A stretch of 64,000 nucleotides of DNA from a candidate division KSB1 bacterium. GTDB taxonomy: Bacteria; Zhuqueibacterota; Zhuqueibacteria; Residuimicrobiales; Krinioviventaceae. Both the position numbers and the translations under genes were made by a program. The notes beneath the pieces are model-generated. The model had not been told where the DNA came from, made no database searches, and worked only from the letters and a program-made list of their open reading frames with translations. Position 1 is the stretch's first letter, and each line of letters begins with the position of its first letter. Shown piece by piece: positions 52,092 through 61,828 of the stretch. The stretch spans positions 7,154 to 71,153 of the forward strand of contig JAPDQV010000006.1 of the NCBI GenBank assembly GCA_034505495.1, in the 5' to 3' direction.

Positions 52092-53489
52092 TTAGATGTC
52101 TATCTCGAACTCATCGTTCCGTTTAGGAATAACGACTTTCCAGCCGAAATAGTTACGGATCTTGTCGGCCAAAGAGGCGGAGGCTTGCGGCTCTCCATGG
52201 ACGATAAAAACGCACTCCGGCGGTCGATTGAATCCCATCAGCCAAGCCATAATCTCCTCATAGTCACCATGTGCGGAAGCGCCGTCGATATGCTCGACCT
52301 TGGCTCGAATCGGAACATCCTCACCGTGAATCCGCACGATTGGCGATCCTTCAAGAATTGTGCGGCCGCGTGTCCCCTCCGCCTGGTAACCTATGAACAG
52401 GATCGTATTCCTTTCGTCCGGCAGTCGTGCCGCTAAATGGTGGAGAATACGACCGCCTGTCGCCATGCCGCTGGAAGAAATAATAATCGCCTCTCTTTCA
52501 ACGCTGTTAATGGCTTGAGACTGTTCCTGAGTGCGGCAAATATGCAGATTTTTCGGTTTGAACAAATTTTTCCCCCGATACACCTGCATCCGGCTCTGCA
52601 GGTCGAGATCTGCAGGATGTTTGGCATATACATCAACGGATTCAATGGCCATTGGAGAGTCGATAAAGATCGGAATCGGCGGAATAAGCTGCTTTTCCTG
52701 AAATTCACGCAGCAGATAAAGAAGCATTTGCGTTCTGCCCACGGCAAAGGCGGGAATGACAAGAACACCGCCGCGATCGATGCTCTCATTGACGACACGG
52801 ACGAGTTCTGCTGCCGGATCTTGCGGACCGTGCAGCCGATCACCGTAAGTGGACTCTAAAATCAGATAATCTACGTTAAAGATTTGCGTGGGCGCCTTGA
52901 GCAGAGGCTGTTCGGCTCGACCAAAATCGCCTCCGAAAACCAATTTACGCGTTTTTTCCCCGTCCTCCCGCTTGATTTCAATAAAAGACGAACCGAGAAT
53001 GTGGCCGGCATCCTTGAATTTGACGCGACGGTTTGGTATGGCGCGATAGTATTCCTGGCCGTAATAAAGCGGCTGAAAATATTTAAGCGCCTCCTCGGCA
53101 TCGTCAACGGTATAGAGGGGCAGGGCCGGTTTGTGTTTGGTAAACCCTTTCTTGTTTGCCCACTTGGCATCCTCTTCCTGCAGATGCGCGCTGTCCTTAA
53201 GCATAATCTTACACAGATCATGGGTGGCATAGGTGCAGTAAACCGAGCCGCGAAACCCTTCACGGACCAGTCGCGGCAGCCAACCGCTGTGATCGATATG
53301 CGCATGCGTCAGAAAGACGCTCTCGATGCGTTCGGGCGGTATTTCGAAAGGCTCCCAATTGCGCAGGCGATCCTCCTTTCGCCCCTGGAACATGCCGCAG
53401 TCGATTAAATAGTTTTTTCCGTCTACAGTCAACAAATGCCGCGAACCGGTTACCGTCCCTGCTGCACCGAGAAATGTCAATTTGGCCAT
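52092..53489 (-). CDS. Metallo-beta-lactamase/beta-CASP family ribonuclease-like protein
   Basis: A 465-residue protein resembling archaeal/bacterial CPSF73-type exonucleases. The MBL core carries LGAAGTVTGSRHLLTV, LIDCGMFQG, and the zinc motif FLTHAHIDHSGWLPRL. Further zinc ligands lie in DAGHILGSSFIEI and FGGDFGR. The beta-CASP region follows (LVIPAFAVGRTQMLLYLL, IDSPMAIESVDVY) and the C-terminus has AKVEHIDGASAHGDYEEIM and VHGEPQASASLADKI. It probably processes RNA ends. It begins the unit with the cation exchanger, whose relation is unclear. No S1 or KH domain is visible. Confidence 0.93.
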   Translation of the reverse strand: MAKLTFLGAAGTVTGSRHLLTVDGKNYLIDCGMFQGRKEDRLRNWEPFEIPPERIESVFLTHAHIDHSGWLPRLVREGFRGSVYCTYATHDLCKIMLKDSAHLQEEDAKWANKKGFTKHKPALPLYTVDDAEEALKYFQPLYYGQEYYRAIPNRRVKFKDAGHILGSSFIEIKREDGEKTRKLVFGGDFGRAEQPLLKAPTQIFNVDYLILESTYGDRLHGPQDPAAELVRVVNESIDRGGVLVIPAFAVGRTQMLLYLLREFQEKQLIPPIPIFIDSPMAIESVDVYAKHPADLDLQSRMQVYRGKNLFKPKNLHICRTQEQSQAINSVEREAIIISSSGMATGGRILHHLAARLPDERNTILFIGYQAEGTRGRTILEGSPIVRIHGEDVPIRAKVEHIDGASAHGDYEEIMAWLMGFNRPPECVFIVHGEPQASASLADKIRNYFGWKVVIPKRNDEFEIDI

Positions 53490-53924
53490 TGCTCGCCTTT
53501 CGAAAACAATCGCTGAATCGTTTTTTTCCTCATCGTTAGTGTACGAAAGCAGCCGCTAAAAAGCAATCGCTTTTTGGCTGCTCCCGTATTTAAACGGAAG
53601 CCGGCACGGATAGTACCTTTGCGGTGAACAGTGTGATCGACGCCGTGCTCGCATGCGACTAAAAATGAAAATCGATGTGTATGTTTTTCCCCTGAGCCCG
53701 AAAAGTGCGTCGATTCGTGCCTTATTTTGCGGACATATTGTGGTTACGTCCTGGATGCCCGAATCCTGAAAGAAAAATCAAACGTCGGATTACCTTCAAC
53801 ACAATTAAAATCTCTTACCGGTGTGCTAACACCGAGATCATTCAACATTAAATAGAAAAAATATTCGTCCAAAAGCTTGCGCTCGAATCTTCGAGACGTT
53901 TCTAACTTTTAGCAAAAATGGGCA
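53490..53924. other. Non-coding gap between nqrM and the metallo-beta-lactamase gene
   Basis: About 435 bp without a credible gene. It holds a bulged hairpin at 53548-53582: AGCAGCC pairs GGCTGCT, and AAAAAGC pairs GCTTTTT, with a GCT bulge and AATC loop. A second small hairpin CGGTGT/ACACCG lies at 53819-53834. Either could be part of a leader of the 53489 gene. Best short frame is a 38-codon plus-strand ORF from about 53653, with nothing recognisable. Confidence 0.4.
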
Positions 53925-53961
53925 AAAAGCAGAACATGCCGTTCTAACCGGCATTATTCTG
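53925..53961 (-). terminator. Terminator after the nqrM-like gene
   Basis: On the minus strand CAGAA...TGCCG pairs with CGGCA...TTCTG (53961 to 53930) and is followed by CTTTTTG. The stem starts within the last codons and includes the stop codon. It would end the CBS-apbE-nqrM unit. Confidence 0.6.
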
Positions 53962-54118
53962 TCCCGCAACATTCGTGCGCGCTTTTACCTTCGACGCTGC
54001 AGTGTCCGCCGCCGCAGCAGCCTTCCGGGCGCTCTTTGTACCGGCTGAATTTTAATGAAAGAGCAAACAGAACAAAAACAACGAAAAATATTCCGACAAT
54101 AATTAAAAACTGCATCAT
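53954..54118 (-). CDS. NqrM-like small Cys-rich membrane protein
   Basis: A 54-residue protein beginning at ATGATG (54118) with GAGGAG 5 nt upstream and starting right after the apbE stop. One N-terminal helix (MMQFLIIVGIFFVVFVLFAL) is followed by a basic linker and a Cys-rich tail CCGGGHCSVEGKSAHECCG (five Cys at 34, 35, 40, 50, 51). NqrM proteins (DUF539) have one helix and conserved cysteines and are needed for iron insertion into Na+-NQR. The likeness plus position beside apbE in the nqr region supports the call; sequence identity cannot be measured here. Confidence 0.72.
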   Translation of the reverse strand: MMQFLIIVGIFFVVFVLFALSLKFSRYKERPEGCCGGGHCSVEGKSAHECCGTE

Positions 54119-54122
54119 CTCC

Positions 54123-55169
54123 TCACTTTTGTAAAAATGCCTCAAAGGCGCGGTTCATTTGTTCAACAAAACCCTGCTCGGTTTTAACAATCATAAACAC
54201 TGCCAGATTCTCTTTTTCAGCCAGTCTCATGCCGTCATCGGGACCGAGCACATCGATGGCCGTGGCAAAGGCATCGGCGGTCATGCACGAGGGATGAATG
54301 ACAGTTACCGACGCCAGCTTGTGTGTGATCGGCCGAGCGGTAGACGGATCGATGGTATGCGAGTAGCGGACTCCATTCTGCTCAAAATAATTGTGATAAT
54401 CACCCGAGGTGGCGACACTTTGGCCGCTGATGCGGATCACCCGCTGCACCGCGATCTGAGGATCGGGCGAAGAAATGCCGATGCGCCAAGCCTCACCCTT
54501 GGCGTTAACTCCCTTTGCCCGCACTTCGCCGCCGATTTCCACCATATAGTTGCGAAAGCCCTTGGCCTCGAGTCGCTCAGCCGCCTGATCGACGCCCCAG
54601 CCCTTTGCAATGGCCGACAAATCGCAGTACATCCCTGCCGCCGCCTTTCTCACGGCAGGCGGCGACTCCTGCAGCTCCAATTTTTGATAGCCGACCAATG
54701 CTCGGCGCGCAGCAATCTCGCTGTCTGTGGGAACCACCGTCGGCCTCATTTCCGGACCAAAACCCCATAGATTCACCAACGGCCCGACGGTAATGTCAAA
54801 AGCGCCGTTGCTTTTTTCACTGACGCGGCGAGCTTCGATCAGCACGGTCATCATTTCCGTTGAAACCGGAAACCATTCTCCCGCAGGTGCACGATTCAAC
54901 CGCGAAAGCTCGGACTCCTGAAGATAAGTAGACATTTTCAGATTGACCTGCTTGAAAAGCTCGTCGATCTCTGCTTTCAAAGCATTCACGTCGACCGCTC
55001 TGCCGCGTTCTTGCACGATTTTGATGCTGTAAGTCGTGCCCATGGTATGGCCGCGTAGGCCGTACAACTCCAACGGTTTTGACCGGTGCCCGCAGCCGAC
55101 TATAACCCAAAGCAAAGAGGTGAGCGCTAAAATTATACGGGTGTTATTTCTTCCAACGCCAATTTTCAT
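54123..55169 (-). CDS. apbE: FAD:protein FMN transferase ApbE (flavin transferase for Na+-NQR)
   Basis: A 348-residue lipoprotein-type enzyme (signal peptide ending VIVGCGH, lipid Cys about residue 26) that attaches FMN to threonines of NqrB and NqrC from FAD. Motifs: HTMGTTYSIKI, NGAFDITVGPLVNLWGF, LSAIAKGWGVDQAAERL, EIGGEVRAKG and HTIDPSTARPI. The start overlaps the CBS gene by 26 bp. Position between nqrF and nqrM fits its substrate genes. Confidence 0.93.
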   Translation of the reverse strand: MKIGVGRNNTRIILALTSLLWVIVGCGHRSKPLELYGLRGHTMGTTYSIKIVQERGRAVDVNALKAEIDELFKQVNLKMSTYLQESELSRLNRAPAGEWFPVSTEMMTVLIEARRVSEKSNGAFDITVGPLVNLWGFGPEMRPTVVPTDSEIAARRALVGYQKLELQESPPAVRKAAAGMYCDLSAIAKGWGVDQAAERLEAKGFRNYMVEIGGEVRAKGVNAKGEAWRIGISSPDPQIAVQRVIRISGQSVATSGDYHNYFEQNGVRYSHTIDPSTARPITHKLASVTVIHPSCMTADAFATAIDVLGPDDGMRLAEKENLAVFMIVKTEQGFVEQMNRAFEAFLQK

Positions 55170-55602
55170 AGTATTCCCAACCGAGCATTTTGTTCAGCTC
55201 TTCATATTCCCGCGTTTTCTCGATCAAGGCGGCACGAATCACGTCGCCGCTGGAAAGCACGCCGATGATCTTGCCGTCCTTCTCGACCGGCAAATGGCGC
55301 AACCTCAGACCGAGAATTTTGTCCATTAAACGGTAGATCGTCTCGGTATGAGGAACCGTGACCAAGGGTTTGGACATGTGTTTTCTGATCGGCTCGCGAC
55401 GGAGATCGAATCCTTCCTGTAGGCTGCTGCGCAGGAGATCGCGCTCGGTCCATATGCCGATCATCCTTTCGCCTTCACGCACCAGCACGGCGCCGATTTG
55501 CTTTTCCACCATTAAGGCAACGGCATCATGGAGCATCGCATCGGCGGGTACGGAGTAGATTTCGTCTCCCTTTTGACGAATAATATCCTCGGCAGTCTTC
55601 AT
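55144..55602 (-). CDS. Tandem CBS-domain protein
   Basis: A 152-residue protein of two CBS domains: DEIYSVPADAMLHDAVALMV and VTVPHTETIYRLMDKILGLR, each followed by the ExDLLRS- or SSGDVIRA-type strand. CBS pairs bind adenine nucleotides and sense energy state. The ATG at 55602 has AGGAG upstream and is preferred over one six codons earlier. It sits between nqrF (terminator between them) and apbE, so it may regulate NQR or its maturation. No partner domain is fused. Confidence 0.85.
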   Translation of the reverse strand: MKTAEDIIRQKGDEIYSVPADAMLHDAVALMVEKQIGAVLVREGERMIGIWTERDLLRSSLQEGFDLRREPIRKHMSKPLVTVPHTETIYRLMDKILGLRLRHLPVEKDGKIIGVLSSGDVIRAALIEKTREYEELNKMLGWEYYENWRWKK

Positions 55603-55624
55603 GGCAGGTCTCCTCGACATTTAA

Positions 55625-55657
55625 AAAGATGCCGGAAGTTTAATCGCCCCTTCCGGC
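55625..55657 (-). terminator. Intrinsic terminator after nqrF
   Basis: On the minus strand GCCGGAAG pairs with CTTCCGGC (55657-55631, 11-nt loop) and is followed after ATC by TTTTT. It lies between nqrF and the CBS gene, so nqrABCDEF and CBS-apbE-nqrM may be separate units or linked by read-through. Confidence 0.7.
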
Positions 55658-55778
55658 TTTTGTTAAGCGTAAAGAGAGAACACGGTGTCGAGGGTATTTA
55701 TTTCTTGCCGAATCTTTGAGAAAAACCCGACGTTCCCCACCCTTTGAATTCTACCGAAAAAAACTGCGAAAAAGGCCG

Positions 55779-57014
55779 TCAACCGCCGAAATCATCATAT
55801 AGAATGTTTTCCGGTTCGACGCCCAGCTGGTCGAGCATTTTAAAGACCGCCGCGTTCATCATCGGCGGACCGCAAATATAGTACTCGCAATCCTCCGGCG
55901 CCGGATGATCCTTGAGGTAGTTGTCGTATAAAACCTGATGAATAAATCCGACATAGCCTGTCCAATTGTCTTCTGGAAGCGGCTCGGAAAGCGCCAGATG
56001 GAAGGTGAAATTTGGATTTTCCTTGGCCAACTGTTCGAACTCTTCTATGTAAAAGGCCTCGCGGAGGCTGCGGGCGCCGTACCAGAAAGAGATCTTGCGC
56101 TTGGAATGCAACCGCTTGAGCTGGTCAAAGATATGCGAACGCATCGGCGCCATGCCCGCACCGCCCCCGATGAACACCATCTCGGCATCCGTATCCTTGG
56201 CAAAGAACTGCCCATAGGGACCCGAGATGGTCACCTTGTCGCCGGGTTTGAGACTGAAAATGTAGGAAGACATTTGTCCCGGCGGTACGTTCGGCTTGTT
56301 CGGCGGGGGCGTAGCGATGCGCACGTTCAGCATGATGATGCCCCGCTCCTCAGGATAATTGGCCATCGAATAGGCGCGCACGATCGGCTCTTCGACCCTG
56401 GATTCCAAGGCAAAGAGATTGTACTTTTCCCAATCGGCGCGGTATTCGGGATCAATGTCAAAATCCGCAAAACGAACGTGATGCGGCGGGGCCTCGATCT
56501 GAATGTACCCGCCGGCGCGAAAGTCGACGTTCTCTCCGGGCGGAAGATCCAGAATAAGCTCCTTGATGAAGGTGGCGACATTGCGATTGGAACGGACGGT
56601 ACATTCCCACTTGCGGATCTCGAACACTTCGGGCGGAACGACGAGCTTGAGATCGCTCTTGACGGCCACTTGGCAGGAAAGTCGGTAACCTTCACGTATT
56701 TGACGGCGCGTCAGTTTGCTTTTCTCAGTCGGCAGAACGTCGCCGCCGCCGGAGAGTACGATACACTTGCATTCGCCGCAGGTGCCGCCGCCGCCGCAGG
56801 CCGACGGCAAGTAAACGCCCTGATCCGCCAGCACGTTCAGCAGCTTGCCGCCCGTCGGCACTGTGTAGGTGTGCTTGGGATCGTCGTTGATGACGATCGC
56901 CACGCTTCCCTGTTTAACCAATTTCCGCCGCGCCCATAAAATGCTGATGACGAGAACCAACACGATCAGCGTGAACATAACCACGCCGAGTATGACCAGA
57001 GCCGTATTCGACAT
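55779..57014 (-). CDS. nqrF: Na+-translocating NADH:quinone reductase subunit F
   Basis: A 411-residue electron input subunit: N-terminal helix (residues 5-27), [2Fe-2S] domain with Cys73, Cys79, Cys82 and Cys114 ([14 protein letters not shown] then RLSCQ), FAD domain with [13 protein letters not shown], and NADH domain with [15 protein letters not shown] and [17 protein letters not shown] reduces FAD and then the FeS centre. Length is normal. Last of the six nqr genes; terminator follows. Confidence 0.97.
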   Translation of the reverse strand: MSNTALVILGVVMFTLIVLVLVISILWARRKLVKQGSVAIVINDDPKHTYTVPTGGKLLNVLADQGVYLPSACGGGGTCGECKCIVLSGGGDVLPTEKSKLTRRQIREGYRLSCQVAVKSDLKLVVPPEVFEIRKWECTVRSNRNVATFIKELILDLPPGENVDFRAGGYIQIEAPPHHVRFADFDIDPEYRADWEKYNLFALESRVEEPIVRAYSMANYPEERGIIMLNVRIATPPPNKPNVPPGQMSSYIFSLKPGDKVTISGPYGQFFAKDTDAEMVFIGGGAGMAPMRSHIFDQLKRLHSKRKISFWYGARSLREAFYIEEFEQLAKENPNFTFHLALSEPLPEDNWTGYVGFIHQVLYDNYLKDHPAPEDCEYYICGPPMMNAAVFKMLDQLGVEPENILYDDFGG

Positions 57015-57023
57015 TCAAACCCT

Positions 57024-57635
57024 CTACAGTTGAATTCCGGAAAAAAGCATAAAGGCGATCGCCATCAGCCCGACAGTGATGAAAGTGATGCCCAAACCGC
57101 GCAGCCCCTTGGGCACATTGCTGTAACGCAACTTTTCGCGGATGCCGGCCAAAGCGACGATCGCCAACGCCCAGCCGGTTCCGGAACCAAAGCCGAACAC
57201 CACGCTTTCGACAAAATTATAGTTGCGTTCCACCATGAATAGAGAGCCGGCTAAAATGATGCAGTTCACGGTAATCAGCGGCAAAAAGATGCCGAGAGTA
57301 TTGTACAATTTGGGGAAAAAGCGATCCAGAAGCATTTCCAGCACCTGAACAATGGCGGCAATGACGCCGATGTAGGAAATCAGTCCGAGGAAAGTCAAGT
57401 CGACTTCCGGCAGTCCCGCCCAGGCCAGAGCCCCCTTTTTCAAAATGCCGGTGTAGATCAGATTATTGACCGGCACGGTAATAGTCTGAACGACAATGAC
57501 GGCTATGCCCAAGCCGAACGCTGCCTCGACCCGCTTGGAGATCGCCAAAAAGGAGCACATGCCGAGAAAAAAGGCCAACGCCATGTTCTCCATGAAAATC
57601 GCTTTGATGATCATGCTCAGATAATATTCAAACAT
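57024..57635 (-). CDS. nqrE: Na+-translocating NADH:quinone reductase subunit E
   Basis: A 203-residue six-helix membrane subunit. The ATG at 57635 is used (a GTG two codons earlier also fits). Family stretches: [38 protein letters not shown], and [20 protein letters not shown]. NqrE with NqrD holds an intramembrane FeS site and lines the Na+ path. Starts just after nqrD (stop at 57638). Confidence 0.96.
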   Translation of the reverse strand: MFEYYLSMIIKAIFMENMALAFFLGMCSFLAISKRVEAAFGLGIAVIVVQTITVPVNNLIYTGILKKGALAWAGLPEVDLTFLGLISYIGVIAAIVQVLEMLLDRFFPKLYNTLGIFLPLITVNCIILAGSLFMVERNYNFVESVVFGFGSGTGWALAIVALAGIREKLRYSNVPKGLRGLGITFITVGLMAIAFMLFSGIQL

Positions 57636-57637
57636 GG

Positions 57638-58255
57638 TCACTCCTCTTCAACTTGCTCGGGCTTGAAGGTGCGGACGATCCAGATGAAAAATCCGATCAG
57701 GAAAAAAGCACTGGGCGGCAATACCAATAATCCGTTGGGCATATACCAGCCGCCTTCGGTGTAAATCGGCAGAATCTGGTGGCCGAAGAGTTTACCGGAG
57801 CCGAACAACTCGCGGATGAATGCCACGGTCAACAGGACAAAGCTGTAGCCCAAGCCGTTGCCGATGCCGTCGAGAAAGCTGGGCAGCGGCGGATTCTTGA
57901 GTGCGAACGCCTCGGCGCGTCCCAACACGATGCAGTTGGTGATGATCAACCCGACATAGACCGACAGTTGTTTGCTTACGCTGAAAGCGTACGCTTTGAT
58001 GATTTGGTCGGCAATGATGACCAACGAGGCGATGACGGTCATTTCGACCAGGATGCGGATGCTGCTCGATACATGGTTGCGCACCAGGCTGACGGCGAGG
58101 TTGGAAAAACCGACTACCATCGTAACGGCCAACGACATGACCACCGCGGTTTCCATTTTTGACGTGACCGCCAACGCCGAGCAGATGCCTAAAATCTGCA
58201 GGCCGATAGGATTGTTGTTAAAGATCGGATCAAAGAGCAGTTTCTTAGCCTTCAT
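57638..58255 (-). CDS. nqrD: Na+-translocating NADH:quinone reductase subunit D
   Basis: A 205-residue six-helix subunit homologous to NqrE in inverted topology: [35 protein letters not shown], and [20 protein letters not shown]. Cys residues of the NqrD/E FeS site are present in GICSALA and TNCIV. Start overlaps the nqrC stop by about 11 bp. Confidence 0.96.
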   Translation of the reverse strand: MKAKKLLFDPIFNNNPIGLQILGICSALAVTSKMETAVVMSLAVTMVVGFSNLAVSLVRNHVSSSIRILVEMTVIASLVIIADQIIKAYAFSVSKQLSVYVGLIITNCIVLGRAEAFALKNPPLPSFLDGIGNGLGYSFVLLTVAFIRELFGSGKLFGHQILPIYTEGGWYMPNGLLVLPPSAFFLIGFFIWIVRTFKPEQVEEE

Positions 58256-59048
58256 GATGCGCCTCCTCCTTCAAACGAGCCAGAAAACGGCCGTAACCGT
58301 CTTCGCCGAGCCAAAAGCGGACCATCGCATCCAAGCCGCGGGTCGTTAGTGTAGCGCCCGACAAGCCGTCGATTTGGTAAATTGCCTCGGGATCATTGGG
58401 GTCCGGCGCGCCCTTGAGCACATGCAGTTTGAGATGTCCTTGATCGTCAAAAGCCCGCTTGCCGTGCCACTTGGCCTTCCAGTTGGGGTTGTCCACTTCG
58501 CCGCCCAGGCCGGGCGTCTCCCCGTGTTCATAAAACGTAATGCCTTCGACCGTCGTCAAATCGGCGTTCAAGGCCAAAAAACCGTAGAGTGTGGACCATA
58601 GCCCTTTGCCGTAGATCGGTAGAATCAGCTTGCTCACGCGGCCGTCGCTGATTACCTCGTAGACGGGTATTAAGCGCGGAATCCGCTGCATCCCGATCAG
58701 GTCCTTCTCAGGCGGCAACGCCTTTCCGAAATCGCGGCTGTCGGCAGCTTCTTTGATGTTGAATTTTGCCGGATCAAAGCCTGCAGGCAACTCGCCAAGA
58801 TCAAGGGCGCGACCGCTTTCTAAATCGACTACAATCGTCTGAATATTCTCACGAAACAATTGAAAAACGTCGGCACCCTTTACCGGCAGAGCGCCTGCCG
58901 TAAGGATGTTTTTAATCTTGTCCAGTTCCTTGTTGCGCTCCTGCCGGCTGCGCAGACTGACGGCCGAGGCCGACACCAGCACCGAGCAGACCAGGCAGAC
59001 GCCCAAAGCAACCGTCAGGATCTTTTTGGTCGAATCATTGGACGCCAT
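58245..59048 (-). CDS. nqrC: Na+-translocating NADH:quinone reductase subunit C
   Basis: A 267-residue subunit with one N-terminal helix and a periplasmic flavin domain. The start at 59048 ([14 protein letters not shown] upstream) lies inside the nqrB end and is preferred to the upstream frame extension. The flavinylation motif [12 protein letters not shown] places the FMN-linked Thr at 233. ApbE at 54123 should modify it. Confidence 0.96.
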   Translation of the reverse strand: MASNDSTKKILTVALGVCLVCSVLVSASAVSLRSRQERNKELDKIKNILTAGALPVKGADVFQLFRENIQTIVVDLESGRALDLGELPAGFDPAKFNIKEAADSRDFGKALPPEKDLIGMQRIPRLIPVYEVISDGRVSKLILPIYGKGLWSTLYGFLALNADLTTVEGITFYEHGETPGLGGEVDNPNWKAKWHGKRAFDDQGHLKLHVLKGAPDPNDPEAIYQIDGLSGATLTTRGLDAMVRFWLGEDGYGRFLARLKEEAHHEG

Positions 59049-60231
59049 TACGGGCGAGCCTCCTTTTGATGTTCGCATTTCGAACCAACCAATCGATGAT
59101 CGGCGCAAAGATGTTCATGAACAGAATGGCCAACATCATCCCTTCGGGAAAAGCCGGATTGACCACCCGCACCAACACGACCAATACGCCGATCAGTATG
59201 CCGTAAATCCAGCGCCCCGTATCGGTCTGCGCCGCACTCACCGGATCGGTCGCCATGTAGACGGTACCGAAAGCAAATCCGCCGACGACCAGATGCTGCC
59301 ACGGAGTGACTGCAAACATCGGGTTGGTTGCGCTGCCGATGAGGTTAAAGAGCGAGGAAGTCGCCGTCATGCCGATCAAAACGCCGAGCATGATGCGCCA
59401 GGAGCCGATCTTGGAAAGAATAAGAATCAGCGCTCCGATCAGACAAGCCAAAGTCGACGTTTCGCCCATGGAGCCGGGAATCAATCCGAGAAAAGCCTGC
59501 TTCCACGAATAGGTCAATTCGATGAGCGGATCGGCGAGCTGCGCCAACATCGTCGGGCGACTGACGGCGTCGACCGCCACCCACACTTTGTCGCCGGATA
59601 TTTGCGCCGGATAGGCAAAAAAGAGAAAAGCGCGCGCCGTCAATGCCGGATTCAGAATGTTATAGCCGACGCCGCCGAATATTTCTTTGCCGATGACCAC
59701 ACCAAAGCTGATGCCGAGAGCGACCTGCCAAAGAGGGATTGTCGGCGGCAGGATGAGCGGAAAGAGAAGGCTGGTAACCAAAAATCCTTCCGCCACCTCA
59801 TGTTTACGCACGACGGCAAAAAGCACCTCCCAAAACCCGCCGACGGCCAACGTCACGATATAAACGGGGAAAAAGTAAAGCGCCCCGTGCACAAAACAGG
59901 AAAGCAGACTCTGCGGTGAAAAGCCGAGCCCTAAAAGCTGCATGACCTGAGCCTGCCAGCGGGTCGACTCGGCTCCGGCGGCAATGGCCAAATTGGCCTG
60001 GTAACCGGTATTGTAGAGCGCCATAATCACCGTCGGAATCAGCGCATATACCACCATCATCATCATGCGCTTGAGGTCGAGCGCGTCGCGAATGTGCGCG
60101 CCGCTGCGCGTCACCGCGCCCGTGGAATAGACAAAGGTGTCTATTGCCTCCCACAGAGGATAGAGCGCCTTTAGCTTTCCCTCGGTAAAATGCTTTTCCT
60201 GTTTGTCGAGGAATCTTCTGAGAGCCTTCAC
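59035..60231 (-). CDS. nqrB: Na+-translocating NADH:quinone reductase subunit B
   Basis: A 398-residue ten-helix subunit. The covalent FMN site is in [11 protein letters not shown] (candidate Thr258), with further landmarks [21 protein letters not shown] and [21 protein letters not shown]. It carries FMN and riboflavin and is the Na+ pumping core. It overlaps nqrA by 1 bp and nqrC by 14 bp. Confidence 0.97.
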   Translation of the reverse strand: MKALRRFLDKQEKHFTEGKLKALYPLWEAIDTFVYSTGAVTRSGAHIRDALDLKRMMMMVVYALIPTVIMALYNTGYQANLAIAAGAESTRWQAQVMQLLGLGFSPQSLLSCFVHGALYFFPVYIVTLAVGGFWEVLFAVVRKHEVAEGFLVTSLLFPLILPPTIPLWQVALGISFGVVIGKEIFGGVGYNILNPALTARAFLFFAYPAQISGDKVWVAVDAVSRPTMLAQLADPLIELTYSWKQAFLGLIPGSMGETSTLACLIGALILILSKIGSWRIMLGVLIGMTATSSLFNLIGSATNPMFAVTPWQHLVVGGFAFGTVYMATDPVSAAQTDTGRWIYGILIGVLVVLVRVVNPAFPEGMMLAILFMNIFAPIIDWLVRNANIKRRLARNGVQ

Positions 60232-61580
60232 TATCCTTCTTTCTCCATGATGGTCAACGTATTACGCAGGTTCAACCCATGATCGATCTTTGAGGGGCAG
60301 ACAAAGGTGCAAAGCGCCAAGTCTTCCTCTTCCAGCTCCAGACAGCCGAGAAGCTCTGCCTCTTCGATGTCGTTGATGGCCAATGCCTTGAGCAGCAGAT
60401 TCGGCAGAATGTCGAGCGGCATGACCTCTTCATAGCTGCCGATCGGGATAATAGCCCGCGGGCCGCCGTGAAGCGCCGTGGTAAAAGAAAATTTCTTGTG
60501 CGGAAACAGCTTGGAAAGGACGATGTTTTTGACCGAGTAGAGATTAAAGCCCGGACTCAACCAACCCAGCAGGTGCCTGTCGCCGCCTTCCGGCAACGCG
60601 CTGATTTGCTGATGATAGCGGCCGAGAAAGGCGGCGCCGTCGGCGGCAGTCCGTCCGTCGAGCAGAGAACCCGAAACGACGCGCACTGAACCCCCTTGCA
60701 GCTCGCCGTCGGTAAGCTCTGCTAAAGAGGCGCCGAGTCGCGTGCGCAGCAGGCGCGGCCGTTTGACCGCCGGACCGGCAAGGCTGACAATACGCTCGAC
60801 ATCCAGACGACCTGTGGTAAACAGACGGCCGATCGCTGCAACATCCTGGGCACCGACGTACCAAACGGTCTTATGCCGATCAACTGGATCTAGGAAATGG
60901 ATGTGAGTGCCGGGCAGCCCCGCCGGATGCGGGCCGGAGAAACAGACCGCTTCGATCTTGTCCGATTCTTGAACAGCCAAACGGCTTTGCGGACTGAGGC
61001 AAACAAACACCTTGCCGTCCGTCAACAGGGATAAAACCTTTAAGCCGTCGGCAAAATCTTTTTCTTTGCCCTTCAGTACGACATCGAGATTGGGAGCGTG
61101 CGGCCGAGTGTCCATAGCTGTGACAAAAATCGAATGCGGCACCGTTTGCGGATCGGCCACTTTTCCGAACGGACGCGCCCGCAAAGCGGTCCATAAACCC
61201 GAATCGAGAAGCTGCTGCCGTATGGTTCCGCGATCGAGGCTGTCCAAGCGGGATGCATCGTAAGCGTCAAAGACTACGGCGTCATCACCATCGATGTCGA
61301 TCACAACCGAAACGAGCGCCCGCTTATCACCGCGGTTGACGGCCGCCACCCTGCCGCTCGCCGGTGAAGTGTATTTGACGGCAGGCATTTTCTTATCTGT
61401 AAACAGCACTTGTCCAAGTTTGACCCGGTCACCGACGGCTGCCTGCATCGTCGGCTTCATGCCGATGTAATCGGCTCCAACGACCGCCGCTTGTTTTACG
61501 GCCGGTGCATCATAAACGACCTGCTCCGGTGCGCCGCTGATCGGAACATCCAGGCCTTTCTTTATGCGAATCGTTCTCAT
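60231..61580 (-). CDS. nqrA: Na+-translocating NADH:quinone reductase subunit A
   Basis: A 449-residue cytosolic subunit: [16 protein letters not shown] at the N-terminus, the RnfC/NqrA barrel segment ([20 protein letters not shown]), and a C-terminal [21 protein letters not shown]. Ubiquinone-binding and Na+-NQR scaffold. First gene of the operon; the promoter is expected in the 200 bp upstream. Confidence 0.97.
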   Translation of the reverse strand: MRTIRIKKGLDVPISGAPEQVVYDAPAVKQAAVVGADYIGMKPTMQAAVGDRVKLGQVLFTDKKMPAVKYTSPASGRVAAVNRGDKRALVSVVIDIDGDDAVVFDAYDASRLDSLDRGTIRQQLLDSGLWTALRARPFGKVADPQTVPHSIFVTAMDTRPHAPNLDVVLKGKEKDFADGLKVLSLLTDGKVFVCLSPQSRLAVQESDKIEAVCFSGPHPAGLPGTHIHFLDPVDRHKTVWYVGAQDVAAIGRLFTTGRLDVERIVSLAGPAVKRPRLLRTRLGASLAELTDGELQGGSVRVVSGSLLDGRTAADGAAFLGRYHQQISALPEGGDRHLLGWLSPGFNLYSVKNIVLSKLFPHKKFSFTTALHGGPRAIIPIGSYEEVMPLDILPNLLLKALAINDIEEAELLGCLELEEEDLALCTFVCPSKIDHGLNLRNTLTIMEKEG

Positions 61581-61721
61581 GGCAACCTTTTTGTCTGTCC
61601 TAATTGATCTTTTTTCTTAATCGCAGGCAGAATGCAACACTATTCCGTTTTGAAATGTTCCGCAATAAATTTTGAAAATTATAAAAAAAACCCCCATTTT
61701 CCAACGGATTTTTAGTCTTAT

Positions 61722-61737
61722 AAAAGCTCGCGCTTTT
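61722..61737. other. Short hairpin upstream of nqrA
   Basis: AAAAGC and GCTTTT (61722-61737) form a 6-bp stem with a TCGC loop about 140 bp ahead of nqrA. Palindromic shape could be an operator or an mRNA leader structure; no regulator is assigned. Confidence 0.25.
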
Positions 61738-61790
61738 GAAAGAGCAAAATTTTTGACTTGTCCCGGTAAAAAGCAATCAGGCAAAGGCTG

Positions 61791-61824
61791 AAAAAAGAAC
61801 GGAGACGCGTTGTGCGTCTCCGTT
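61791..61824 (-). terminator. Intrinsic terminator after the C-terminal processing protease
   Basis: AACGGAGACGC and GCGTCTCCGTT pair perfectly (11 bp) around a 5-nt loop and on the minus strand are followed by CTTTTTT. It begins 5 bp after the protease stop at 61829. Confidence 0.9.
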
Positions 61825-61828
61825 ACTT

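Noticed and set aside
55938-56939. A 333-codon plus-strand frame
   Set aside because: Antisense shadow of nqrF, which has every expected FeS and flavin motif.
58906-59919. A 337-codon plus-strand frame
   Set aside because: Antisense to nqrB and nqrC. Composition is that of a shadow frame.
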